Made by a program: the position numbers and the translations under genes. From NCBI RefSeq assembly GCF_000002985.6, contig NC_003283.11:19221501-19285500 (forward strand): 64,000 nt of DNA, given 5' to 3'. Under the pieces are notes generated by a model. It did no database searches. It saw nothing but the letters and a program-made list of their open reading frames with translations, and was not told the DNA's origin. Shown one piece after another: positions 53,965 to 63,094 of the stretch; the first letter of the stretch is position 1; every line of letters starts with the position of its first letter. This DNA comes from Caenorhabditis elegans (lineage: Eukaryota > Nematoda > Chromadorea > Rhabditida > Rhabditidae).

Positions 53965-55851
53965 TCAGAGGGCAGCCTTCCCCATGAAAGTGGGTGGGAG
54001 TTTGCCAATGATACCCATCGTGATGCGGGCGTCGAATTGACTGAGACCTGTAGTTTTAAGCCTTTGAGCAAGCAGCCGATGTGCTGTGAGGTCGAGTTTC
54101 ATCTGCTCAGTGTTTGTTTGATGAAATCTCAGGCATTTGAATTTTTGCAGGAGGCCGGACTGTGTGTCGCCTTTGCCGTACACTGATTCAAGCATTTTCA
54201 TGGTCATTTGATAAGCCATGGTTGGATCGTCATCATATGAGATGCACTGGGCAGCGTCTCCAATGAGATGGTTTTGAAGTAAATTGTTTTTTGTTACTTC
54301 AGGGAGACGTGCGTCGTTGAGAACGACAGTTTCAAAGCCATTTCGGAATGCCTTGAAGTTTCCGCTACCGTCAAAATTCGGTAGGTTTTTGGCGTTAGTT
54401 TCGAAGTTGATGACTCCGAAAAGCGAGCGAGCGTCGGGATTAATTTGTGGTGGAGGAGGCGTGTGGCTCGATTCCACTGGAGTTTCATCGACTTGGTCTT
54501 GCTCGCTTGTTTGATCTGTGGCGAGGCCATTCCGATCATTTCTCAGCTCATTGATGGCTGAAGCGTTTTGTCTTGCTAGCTCTTGCTGGTCGGCTCTCAG
54601 CTGGGAGATAGAGCTTCTCATTTCTGGCATGAACGCAAGCATCTCGTTTAGACCGAGAATTTCAGTGGTGTTATTGCCGGTAAGCCGAGTGGTGGCTTGA
54701 ACTGGGCAGCCTGTGATCTGAGCGGTTTCGCTAGCGTGAGGCTCGAAATTTTGAGGCGATGGAGCATCGCGAGTTCTTGGCCGTGGGGTCAAGTACAGAG
54801 TGGGAATAGGAGAGGATTGACGCTCTCTGTGCAATGCATCCATTCTACGCTGACGAGCGGCTCGCATTTCGCGTAGCTCCTGTACTTGCTGTTGCTCCAG
54901 TTCTTGGCTTTGTTCGGCAGCTTGCTGATACCCTTGTACGGTATCTTGGAGGGCTCTTACTTTCTTTTGAGCAAGGCGTCTTTGGTGACGTTCCTCTTCC
55001 AATTCTTCCGCAAGAGATGGTTTCCGAGACCATGCGTCGTCGTCGGAATCACGGAAGCGTGCGGTGGCACTGAATTGGGACGCCGAGCGGTGTGGTCGCG
55101 TCGACGAATTATGATTAGACGGTGAGACGATTGATGGAGGAATCGTGGCTCGTGGCTCGTCGTGACGAGTGGGGTTCGGGATAGTGATATGCTCCGAACC
55201 CATATGCTCTTTGAGGGCAGCGAATGCGTTATCAACCTCTTCCAAATCCTCGTTATCAGTTTCGGACAGGTCTGAGGATTCATACTCGTATGGAGTGATG
55301 TTATTGTCTTCGGTGATCTTAGGAGTCACCGGAAAACCGCGAGCGTTGAGCTCTTGCTCGAGCATGTTGATATCGCGTTTAGCGTCGCTGATGAGCTTTT
55401 GCGGATTGATGGTCTCAATGTGAGCCTGAACTTCTCGGTAGTAGGCATCCCGATGCGGGGAATCGCGTAGAGCGTCTTCCTGGAATTTGTCGTCGACATA
55501 CGTGCGGATGTTTTCCATCGCTTCCAGGTATTGTCTGGTTTTTACGATAACCAGATCAGCAGCGCGGAGCACATTGTCTCCGACTGGATTAGACGCATCA
55601 GGAGTGGTACCGAGATGGTCAAGCATGATGTCGCCGGCTTGCAAGTGGTAAAACTTCGCATTGTTGGTAACGCGAGTGAGGTACCCTTTGATGGGTGCCG
55701 CTAGGCTTCGAAGTTTGCCAGGGCGGCCACGACCTCTAATTTTTTGGGTGCTTGCAGCCGGTTGGCTTTTGGGGACAGCCGTTGGGAGTTCTCCAGTAGT
55801 GTTGGAGGCCTCTGGGAGGACTTGGGATTGATCATCGAACTTTGAGTTCAT
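53965..55851 (-). CDS. gag of BEL element (DUF1759-like), 628 aa
   Basis: The ATG at 55851 opens 628 residues ending in a TGA at 53967-53965. An N-terminal basic stretch (QKIRGRGRPGKLRSLAAPIK) is followed by a helical region, an acidic segment, a Q/E/R-rich coiled coil (about residues 280-345) and a C-terminal DUF1759-like domain (LPNFDGSGNFKAFRNGFETV, LLQKFKCLRF, ITMGIIGKLPPTFMG). Typical BEL gag ends in zinc knuckles after DUF1759; none is present here or before the protease. A TTTCAG acceptor lies 39 bases upstream of the ATG. Pol continues in the same frame beyond the TGA. Confidence 0.9.
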   Translation of the reverse strand: MNSKFDDQSQVLPEASNTTGELPTAVPKSQPAASTQKIRGRGRPGKLRSLAAPIKGYLTRVTNNAKFYHLQAGDIMLDHLGTTPDASNPVGDNVLRAADLVIVKTRQYLEAMENIRTYVDDKFQEDALRDSPHRDAYYREVQAHIETINPQKLISDAKRDINMLEQELNARGFPVTPKITEDNNITPYEYESSDLSETDNEDLEEVDNAFAALKEHMGSEHITIPNPTRHDEPRATIPPSIVSPSNHNSSTRPHRSASQFSATARFRDSDDDAWSRKPSLAEELEEERHQRRLAQKKVRALQDTVQGYQQAAEQSQELEQQQVQELREMRAARQRRMDALHRERQSSPIPTLYLTPRPRTRDAPSPQNFEPHASETAQITGCPVQATTRLTGNNTTEILGLNEMLAFMPEMRSSISQLRADQQELARQNASAINELRNDRNGLATDQTSEQDQVDETPVESSHTPPPPQINPDARSLFGVINFETNAKNLPNFDGSGNFKAFRNGFETVVLNDARLPEVTKNNLLQNHLIGDAAQCISYDDDPTMAYQMTMKMLESVYGKGDTQSGLLQKFKCLRFHQTNTEQMKLDLTAHRLLAQRLKTTGLSQFDARITMGIIGKLPPTFMGKAAL

Positions 55852-55888
55852 TGTTGGGCGATTGTCAGGGGTAAATAAGAATCCAGTT

Positions 55889-55900
55889 AACTGAAATTTG
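55889..55900 (-). promoter_or_regulatory. 3' splice acceptor upstream of gag
   Basis: The minus strand reads GTACAAATTTCAG with AG at 55892-55891, a strong nematode acceptor 39 bases before the gag ATG. It could serve cis-splicing from the donor after 57855 or SL trans-splicing. Confidence 0.55.
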
Positions 55901-57054
55901 TACCATTAGAGCCGGTCTGAATGGTACGCTGGATGCAAAGAGGTAGGATAGGTCGACTACTCTCTCTTTTGAAACCCGTGTCGGCAGTATTTCATGCATT
56001 GAAAATAAAGCCCACGTGGGGGCGTTACCGTCTTCGTGGATCGGTAACTACCAAGACGAGGGGATTGCGGCTCATCTTGGGTTTTGTCGTAAGATTCTTC
56101 GGGAGGGCTCGCCGTTACGACAGTGATTATTGTCGTTCAAATTTTCCATCTGGTGGGTATGATAGTAGCTTTGATTGCCTTCCACTGCTGGAGTGATGGT
56201 CTGTTTGAAGGAAGTTTTGTGTTCCTGCACTTGATGCATGAGCTTGCACCGCTTAAGAAGCTAAGAAAGAATCTATCGTGGCTTCGTAGAATAGGCGGTG
56301 CTAAGAGCACAAAAGCCTCCTGACTGAAGGTGCTTTGCGATGCTCACCAGAAGCTTCCGAACAGGTCTGGGTTTTAATGATGGCCGATCATGAGACGCTT
56401 CGAACGGGTAAGGTCTATATATGTAGTGCGTTGAGCACGTTCTTCTGGCTGACACCGATAAGTCTTCGGTTTATTACAGGACAGCGTCGGAATGGCACGA
56501 CTATCCCGGCGGCTCGTGGGCGCTCACGGAGGGCTCGAAGAAATTCGGAGCGGGGCTCAAGAGAGCCGACTTTTCAACCTCCTTCGATGTGTAAGAGACC
56601 GTTAAGTAGGTCGTCGTTACAAGACGGGTTAGTTGTCTTCCGCCTCTGATGTGCGGGTATGTCCGCCACCCGTCGATGTTGGACTTTTCCGCATGGGCGT
56701 ACTTTTGATCTAGAAGTGGACACGCTACCACCTATGCGCATTCTGGATCAGATCCAGAGATTTTGAACAACTTCCGACTAACAGGGCTCTAGCTCCCTGT
56801 TCACCATGATCATTGGCGTCTGAGCCGGGACTGTAGAAGTCCTCTCACGTATTTCACTTGGCGTGATATGCGCTTCCACGATGCTCGTTATTGATTGTGT
56901 GTGAATAACGGCTGTCCTGATTAGGAGCAATAAGCCATAGGGGGATTTGCATCAGCTCCCTATGCCTGTTCAAGTATGCTTGGCTACTTGCTGTTGTGCG
57001 TTCGAGTGCGAACTGAGCCACGCTGTTGGTGACTTTGAGTAGGTCCGCATTCTA

Positions 57055-57271
57055 GACGAGGAATGGGCGCTCGTCAGTGGATGGACGAGGAATGAGCGCT
57101 CGTCAGTGGGTGGACGAGGAATGAGCGCTCGTCAGTGGGTGGACGAGGAATGAGCGCTCGTCAGTGGGTGGACGAGGAATGAGCACTCGTCAGTGGATGG
57201 ACGAGGAGTGAGCACTCGTCAGACGAGGAGTGGACGCTCGTCAGTGGTTGGACGAGGAATGAGCGCTCGTC
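57055..57271. repeat. eight tandem 29-bp stem-loop units
   Basis: The unit is GACGAGGAATGAGCGCTCGT then CAGTGGGTG. Each unit contains the inverted pair GACGAG ... CTCGTC, so each RNA copy can fold as a hairpin on either strand. Seven units are full or nearly so and one is shortened to 22 bases. It lies in the predicted intron of the retrotransposon leader. Confidence 0.85.
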
Positions 57272-57364
57272 CATGGCTCGACTGCGGCGGAGCAGGCTTT
57301 ACAATCACGGCTTTTGGAATCTTTTTTGTTTACGAGTGCTTGAGACTCGGTTATTCTCGTATAA

Positions 57365-57525
57365 TGAGGAGGCTGGCTCGACTCGGTTTGATGATTGAGT
57401 TTGTGAGGAGACTGGCTCGACTCTATTTCATGATTTAATTCTTGAGGAGGCTGGCTCGACTCATTTGTATGTTATTTTTATACTGGCTCGACTTGGGTTT
57501 GAGGAGAGGTGTCTCGACTCTGGTA
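57365..57525. repeat. GAGGCTGGCTCGACT repeats
   Basis: About four diverged units of 38-55 bases, each with GAGGAGRCTGGCTCGACTC followed by TTTGATGATT-like text, directly beside the 29-bp array. The remainder of 55905-57830 has no recognised protein. Confidence 0.6.
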
Positions 57526-57854
57526 TCACAATACTTCTTGCATCCGTCGTATCATCAAAAAAGAAAGTTTTAAGATAATAAGCGAGATAATGAACTCGAG
57601 CAATCAAGACATGAAGATGGTAGGTGGTATAACAAGAATGAAATTCTTTAACGGCAAAATATAACAACGGTGCTGCTGGGCAGCGTAAAACAATAGTGAA
57701 GAGGAACGTTGGTGTTCCTAACGACGGAAGTAAGTCGTTCCGGCGTGTTGTTGTGAGAATGAGCCTCTCCAATTTCTCGAACGGTCAGTTGCTTTGCGTG
57801 AGTTCTACAATAGTTATTGTTTAAACCGTGTTATATTAGTGTAATATGCGTCAC

Positions 57855-58638
57855 CTTACAAGCTCGTCTGTTGCGAGTGGTCTTGACTGAAGTGCAGAGA
57901 GCTTCATGGTGGTATTTGCAGCCAACACGATTGGTGTTGTTGGCGCACACGGAGCAAGTGTCCTTGGCTTTTGGGCAGCCTTCGTGATGCCAGTCGTCAT
58001 CAGTGACACCGACGGTGAGACAGTGCTTGCACATCGATAGCGCTTCTGCTCGTTCGCGTCGAGTGATCCAGTTATTGTAGCTGGTACAGTTGCTGATGTC
58101 GTGGTTAGCGGCACATAGCTGACAGATCTGCAGTGTATGCAATTTATGAGTGTTTTATGATCGTGTCTTACGTTACTGCTCGATTGAGCGCCTGCCTGGG
58201 CAGCCTGGTGGGATGTTTCTTGGCTCTCAGTGGTGTTGTTGATAGTCATGGACTGCTGGACGTCGGCCCATTGGTTTGTCAAGCCGGTGACGGCGTTGTA
58301 GACATTGTCCAGAATTTTTGTGACGTCAGTCTTGAGCCCTCCGATGATCGGAGCCATCACTTCCTCGATCGCGTAGGCGAGAGCTGTAACAACAACTGGT
58401 TGTACTTTTAACCACTGAGAGTAGTCATACCTTTTTCCTGGCTCTTTTCTAGCTCGTTGCTCGCGCGGGCAGCCGGCTCATACAGCATTTCGAGTGGATC
58501 TTGGATCACTTCCTCGTCAATCACAGCGTCTGGGACGTGTTCCTCGTGGACAGCCACAATCTAGGTGTTGTCCTCCTCATGATCTTTGATGGACGCGGTC
58601 AATGGAATATCTGTGATGTTATCGATCGGATTCTCCAT
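57855..58638 (-). CDS. spliced zinc-knuckle ORF upstream of gag
   Basis: Minus-strand exons 58638-58431, 58383-58172 and 58127-57855 keep frame with good splice signals (GTATGA and GTAAGA donors; TTACAG and CTGCAG acceptors). Exon 1 starts MENPIDNITDIPLTASIKDH and has an in-frame TAG at 58563-58561, then continues openly. Exon 2 is a helical segment (EEVMAPIIGGLKTDVTKILD). Exon 3 is cysteine/histidine-rich: CQLCAANHDISNC fits the C-x2-C-x3-H-x4-C knuckle typical of BEL gag, followed by CKHC, CSVC and HHEALC motifs. Without a further splice the frame stops at 57831. A phase-0 donor after RRACK (GTGACG) could join to the gag acceptor at 55890 in frame. An RNA-binding role is inferred. Confidence 0.65.
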
Positions 58639-58639
58639 T

Positions 58640-60056
58640 GTCTGGAAATTAAATCAATTATTCGCGTGATAAGCGCTCCGAGATATCAGAAATTCATAAG
58701 GAAATTGACGGTCAGTGTGCGTGTAACACAAAATAATAAAGAGGAAAAAAGAGAGGTTTAATATCTGGAAATGTTTCGACAGATATGTGACTGGAGGTCA
58801 GCTGTGATATGACACGTAATACTCATTGTTAGATCTTTTGCTATTGAATTAGTTCTCGACCTGTATTTTAGGGAGTCCACTTCGCACGACAGGCGTTATA
58901 AGCTGCTGGAGCTTGATGTGAATTGATTTGAAATAATAATGATTATTATTATTAAAATTTTGCTGATTATTATGATGAATCAGCGAGGACCGAGGAGAGT
59001 TTTCCGTTCGGTTATTATACGAAAAATTTCGAAACGTTTCGAAAAATTTCGAAAAATTTCGAAAAGAATTTTAGGATTCGATTCCAATTTGTGGAAGTCC
59101 GTGATTGCGCGTCAAATGGGATGCTATGTCCGCATTGAGCCGTTGTGTACCGTAGCCAGCAAGAAAGTCGTATTGCGGCGGAGATGAAACGGTAATTTCC
59201 TTGGTGGAATTGGGTTCGGAGAAGGCCGTCCGAATTTGATGTAAACTTTCAGGAGATGCTCTTTTGAAGAGCTTAGTGTTCCCCGGGTTTCTTCCGGGGG
59301 GAACCTGGTTGTGATTTCGCAATATGTGATAAAGCGTTCAGGTTGAAAGTTGAGAACTTTCATTAGGAGACGTCGATCGGCTTCATCTTTGCAGGAAAAT
59401 ATGTGCCAACTCCTGGGCAGCCGAGACAATTGTGATTATTAGATCGTGTTCAGTGGTAGAATTTTTTAAGGAGATTAATGATGAATTTGCGGAGGAAAAT
59501 GTCGACTCCGGAGCGCTTTCCCGATGATGGGCGGCTCTATCTGCTTGATTCTACGAAACCTGCGTTTGAGCGATAGTTTCGGAGCGCTTTGAGCGGCTCA
59601 GTTCTCGGTTTGTAGAAAACCTGTGCTGCGCAACATCCTTAGTGCACCTCTGATCTCTTAACGTGTAGCCTGGGGCTCGTGATTGTCTGAAAATCTCGTA
59701 TTATGATTTGCCTGGCATTACAATTAATTTGAAATCTCAGTGATTGAGGATCTCAAATGTTCTCGACTTGTGAAGTGAGAAGCTGTCGCCCGGCAGGCGA
59801 AAATGTTCTCCCCTTGTATGAAGGGGAGTCCAATTGCAACGCAGGAAATTTAATAGAGATTTCAGACGTGTTCTCTACCAGCTGTTGTGGGAGTCCACTT
59901 TGCCCGGCAGGCAATTTGCTATGTTTTTTTGTTCTCGACCAGAGAGATCTGGGAGTCCTTTTTGCCCGGCAGGCAATTTTGTCGAGCAAGGCTCGATTTC
60001 TGCAAACCTTTCGTGTCGCGAGCTGGCTTGGCAGGCTCGTTTTTCGGATAAGATCC
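58640..60056. repeat. retrotransposon leader with GGGAGTCC ... CCCGGCAGGC units
   Basis: The leader has no recognised protein. Units of the form TTCTCGACC ... GGGAGTCC ... TTGCCCGGCAGGCAA occur at 59869-59915 and 59929-59980 and in diverged form at 58853-58895 and 59783-59845. TTGCC-TGCC-GGGCAA can fold as a small hairpin in the sense RNA. Confidence 0.6.
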
Positions 60057-60057
60057 G

Positions 60058-60074
60058 ATCCGGTCGATGCACCA
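60058..60074 (-). other. primer-binding site
   Basis: Immediately after the 5' LTR the sense (minus) strand reads TGGTGCATCGACCGG, starting with the TGG that pairs to a tRNA CCA end. The matching tRNA 3' end would be CCGGTCGATGCACCA; I did not assign its identity. Confidence 0.7.
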
Positions 60075-60611
60075 TGTTGACACTCCGTCTGAGAGGAAGC
60101 CAGGACCTCAGAGTGACAAATTGTGGACGACGAAGGAATGCGAAATGTAGGATGAGCAATGCGAGTTCATAACAGTACACAGTTCACGAAAATCCAAGTT
60201 TATTAGCAGGGTAGCATAGAGCTGGAATAAACAGGGAAAAAACGGCGAGAATATTTAGGAATATTGGGACGAAGATCGGCAGGCGGGCAGCGATGTCGTC
60301 GGGAGAACCAGAATGAAGAGAATGGCAACATTTTAGGCCAATAATTAATGTGAGCAAGGGAATAAACAGCGCGCGCTACGACACTCCGGTGTACAGTGGC
60401 GCGCGCTTGTATCCTTGGCGGCAAATTTGAATTATAATTATTTAATTTAATTAATTTAAATGGCGGAAAGATTATTAGAACGAACAATTTAACGGAAATG
60501 TGTGAGTGGGAAATCAGCGGATGATTATCGCTGGATTGTGGGCGATTCTTGCCGATAATTATAATCCGCAAAGTTGGGGCGGAGGACCTCTACGGAGGCG
60601 AAGTCACAACA
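60075..60611 (-). repeat. 5' LTR of BEL element
   Basis: The right LTR is upstream in sense orientation, 537 bases, with TG...CA ends and two differences from the left copy. It should carry the element promoter. Confidence 0.9.
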
Positions 60612-60900
60612 GTTTCTAGAAAAGTCTAGAAACTTCTCGAACTTTTTAAAATCGTGGCGAGGCCCATCCATTTTTAGCGGGAAATTCAAATTTTCTAAGA
60701 GAAATGTACAAATCTATTGTGTCCATAACTTTCTGGAAAATTCGAGAATGTTCTTGAACCATCTGGAAATATCGAAAAAACTCTGGAATGTTCTAGAATC
60801 ATCTAGAACTTTCTAGAAAACTTGAGAAAATACGGAAAGGTTCTAGAACTTTCTGGAAAATTCGAGAAAATTTTGGAATCGTTTTGAACTTTCTATAAAA
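60612..60900. repeat. HSE-like array, right part of insertion site
   Basis: GTTTCTAGAAAAGTCTAGAA, ATGTTCTAGAATCATCTAGA and AACTTTCTAGAAAACTTGAG continue the array cut by the retrotransposon. TTCTAGAA is a perfect inverted TTCnnGAA pair. Confidence 0.65.
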
Positions 60901-61113
60901 TGAACTAATTGCACAACGAAATTAGTTCACTTTCAAGATAAGACAATTGATGCACCATAAACAAGATTTACACCAATTCTTCAAATTTGAATTGGCTTTC
61001 AATATCGATTAGCATAGATCGCTCGTACAACCATATCGATTCTCAGTCGTTTTCAGCGTTTTCTGTGTGTCAGGTAGACACACCGTGCATTCATTCTCCT
61101 GATCTACCAGAAA

Positions 61114-63094
61114 ATGGACCCCAGACTCCTTGCCTCACAAACCCCTTACCGCCGTTTCAACTCTATAGTTTGCCTTTTTCCCAAGACACATCCTTTCCCA
61201 CTGCTCCGTCTTCCATCCAAATCTCTGAAGACTGCTCTCCGATTTATGAATGGTTTTCAATTGTAAGTGTAATTGTGTAAGTCCCCCTAAAACTCAAATT
61301 TTCAGAATCCTGCTCTCATTTTGCCCTACAAACGCGAAAAACGCCACGAAATTGGTGATAACGCGCTCCGAGCCAGTAATAGCAGTTGTCGTGCGGAAAG
61401 AATACCTTCTGATTGACGTTTTTCATAGAGGATTTCAAATCGAAATATTTATCAATAACGAAAGCTTCGAAGTTGTATTAACGGAGGCCCGTTTTTACAA
61501 TCGTTCGATTAAAATTAAATTGAAAAATGAGAAATTCCCAGTGAGAGACTATTTACTTCATGTCTTGGATGTGACGAGCGGTTCGACAATCAACATAAAG
61601 CACTATGACACCAGTGAGCTCTTCCAGCTGGAAGAAGCTCGAAGATGCTTCAAGAATATTCTGATTAATCGAGTGTATTGCTTGTCAAATTCTACGAGCA
61701 ATGTACTACAATATTGTTCTATTTCTACAGAACTACTTACGGTAAGTTTTTGGAAACTTCTAGAAAAATTTAGAAACATCTAGAAAGTTCTAGAAAAATC
61801 TGTAAATTTCTAGAAATTTCTAGAAAAAAAACCCAGAATTTTCCAAAAAAAAATCTAGAAAAATATGAAAAAAATCTGGAAACTTCTAGAAAAATGTAGA
61901 AACTTTTAGAATTTTACAGAAAAATCAGGAAACTTCTAGAATTTTCTAGAAAAACCTTGAAACTTCTAGAAAAATCTGGAAACTTCTAGAAAAATGTAGA
62001 AACTTCTAGAATTTTCTAGAAAAATCTTAAAACTTTTAGAATTTTCTAGAAAAAACTGAGAATTTCCCAGAAAAATTTTGAAGCATCAGAAACTTCTAGA
62101 AAAATCTGAAAAAAAATCTGGAAACTTCTAGAAAAATCTGGAAACTTCTCGAATTTTCTAGAAAAATCTGGAAACTTCTAGAAAAATATATTTAAAAAAT
62201 CTGGAAACTTCTAGAAAAATATTCTTAAAAAATCTGGAAACTTCAACAAAAATGTAGGAACTTCTAGAATCTTCTTGAAAAATCTAGAAAAATCTGGAAA
62301 CTGCTAGAATTTTCTAGAAAAATCTGGAAACTTCTAAAAAATCTGGAATTTCTTGCATTTTCTAGAAAAAACTGGAAATTTCGAGAAAAATCAAGAAACT
62401 GCTAGAACTTTCTAGAAAGTTCAGGAAACTTCTATAATTTTCTGGAAAAATCTAGAAACTTCTAGAATTTTCTAGAAAAAGCTGAAAACTTTAACAAATT
62501 TTCAAAACTCCTAGAATTCTCTCAAAAAATCTGGGATATCTTAGAAAAATCTACAAATTTTCAGAACTTCTTTTAAAATCATCTGGAAACTTCTAGAATT
62601 TTCTAGAAGATTTTTATATAACATTACAAATCACTTATTCACTTCAGATAGATACAAATCATACTCCAGAACTTGCGCCAGTGTTTCATACTATTTTATC
62701 TGGAAACTTTAAAAAACTGAAAATCAAGTCTCCACTACGTAATCTCGATCACTTGTTGAACATGGACAGTAGCTTAGTGAATCTTCAAAATCACAATTTC
62801 ACCGAGAAAGAGCTGAACTTGTTCCTAAAGCATTGGATACTCGGAGTTGCTCATCGAAATCTAAAAACGCTGAGCGCACACAATGAGATAAACGACGAGA
62901 CGGCTTTATGGAACGGAATTCGATATCAGGTTCAACCAGAGTCAAGGATAAAAATTACTGAAGATGACTATTTCATTTGGAAGCCATGTCGGGAATACCG
63001 TGGTGGTTACGATATCAAACGGAATGATGGAGTTGAAGCAACACTTTACATTTTCAAAGATTGGCATTGTTTCCATTTTGTTGTTTGGCACTGA
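61114..63094 (+). CDS. F-box/FBA_2 protein (fbxb type), 343 aa
   Basis: Exons 61114-61262, 61306-61741 and 62648-63094 give 343 residues with no frame error. An N-terminal extension of about 30 residues (MDPRLLASQTPYRRFNSIVC) precedes the F-box (FPLLRLPSKSLKTALRFMNG, then ILLSFCPTNAKNATKL). Exon 2 has FPVRDYLLHVLDVTSGSTIN. FBA_2 in exon 3 is complete: LDHLLNMDSSLVNL, FTEKELNLFLKHWILGVAHR, LWNGIRYQVQPESRIKIT, GGYDIKRNDGVEATLYI and FHFVVWH. Intron 2 (906 bases) is a TTCTAGAA array, so splicing or expression could respond to heat stress. Poly(A) signal CAATAAA follows at about 63116. It is the nearest gene to the retrotransposon (about 500 bases). Predicted SCF substrate adaptor. Confidence 0.88.
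61742..62625. repeat. TTCTAGAA (heat-shock-element-like) array
   Basis: I count about 25 TTCTAGAA palindromes in roughly 880 bases, in units like AAAAATCTGGAAACTTCTAG. Several places read TTCTAGAATTTTCTAGAA, four alternating TTC/GAA modules with correct spacing for a strong HSF site. Such arrays are reported in C. elegans Helitrons. Confidence 0.85.

Larger units (their letters stand above)
48545..60611 (-). mobile_element. BEL/Pao LTR retrotransposon (Cer type), 12,067 bp
   Basis: Two 537-base LTRs (48545-49081 and 60075-60611) start TGTTGACA and end TCACAACA on the plus strand and differ only at two positions (48682/60212 and 48930/60460). GTTTC is directly repeated outside both ends (48540-48544 and 60612-60616). 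Coding is on the minus strand: zinc-knuckle ORF, gag (DUF1759-like), protease, reverse transcriptase, RNase H, integrase. This order and the protein types identify the BEL/Pao superfamily. Known lesions: TAG at 58561-58563, TGA between gag and pol, and a one-base shift at 51631-51636. The low LTR divergence shows recent insertion. Confidence 0.95.

Noticed and set aside
57055..57271. CRISPR array
   Set aside because: The units abut without spacers and the genome is eukaryotic.
57193..57438. Plus-strand ORF over the hairpin array
   Set aside because: It is antisense to the retrotransposon and produced by the 29-bp repeat.
60987..61280. Plus-strand 97-residue ORF overlapping the F-box exon
   Set aside because: The F-box motif LLRLPSKSLKTALRFM is in a different frame that splices correctly at 61262.
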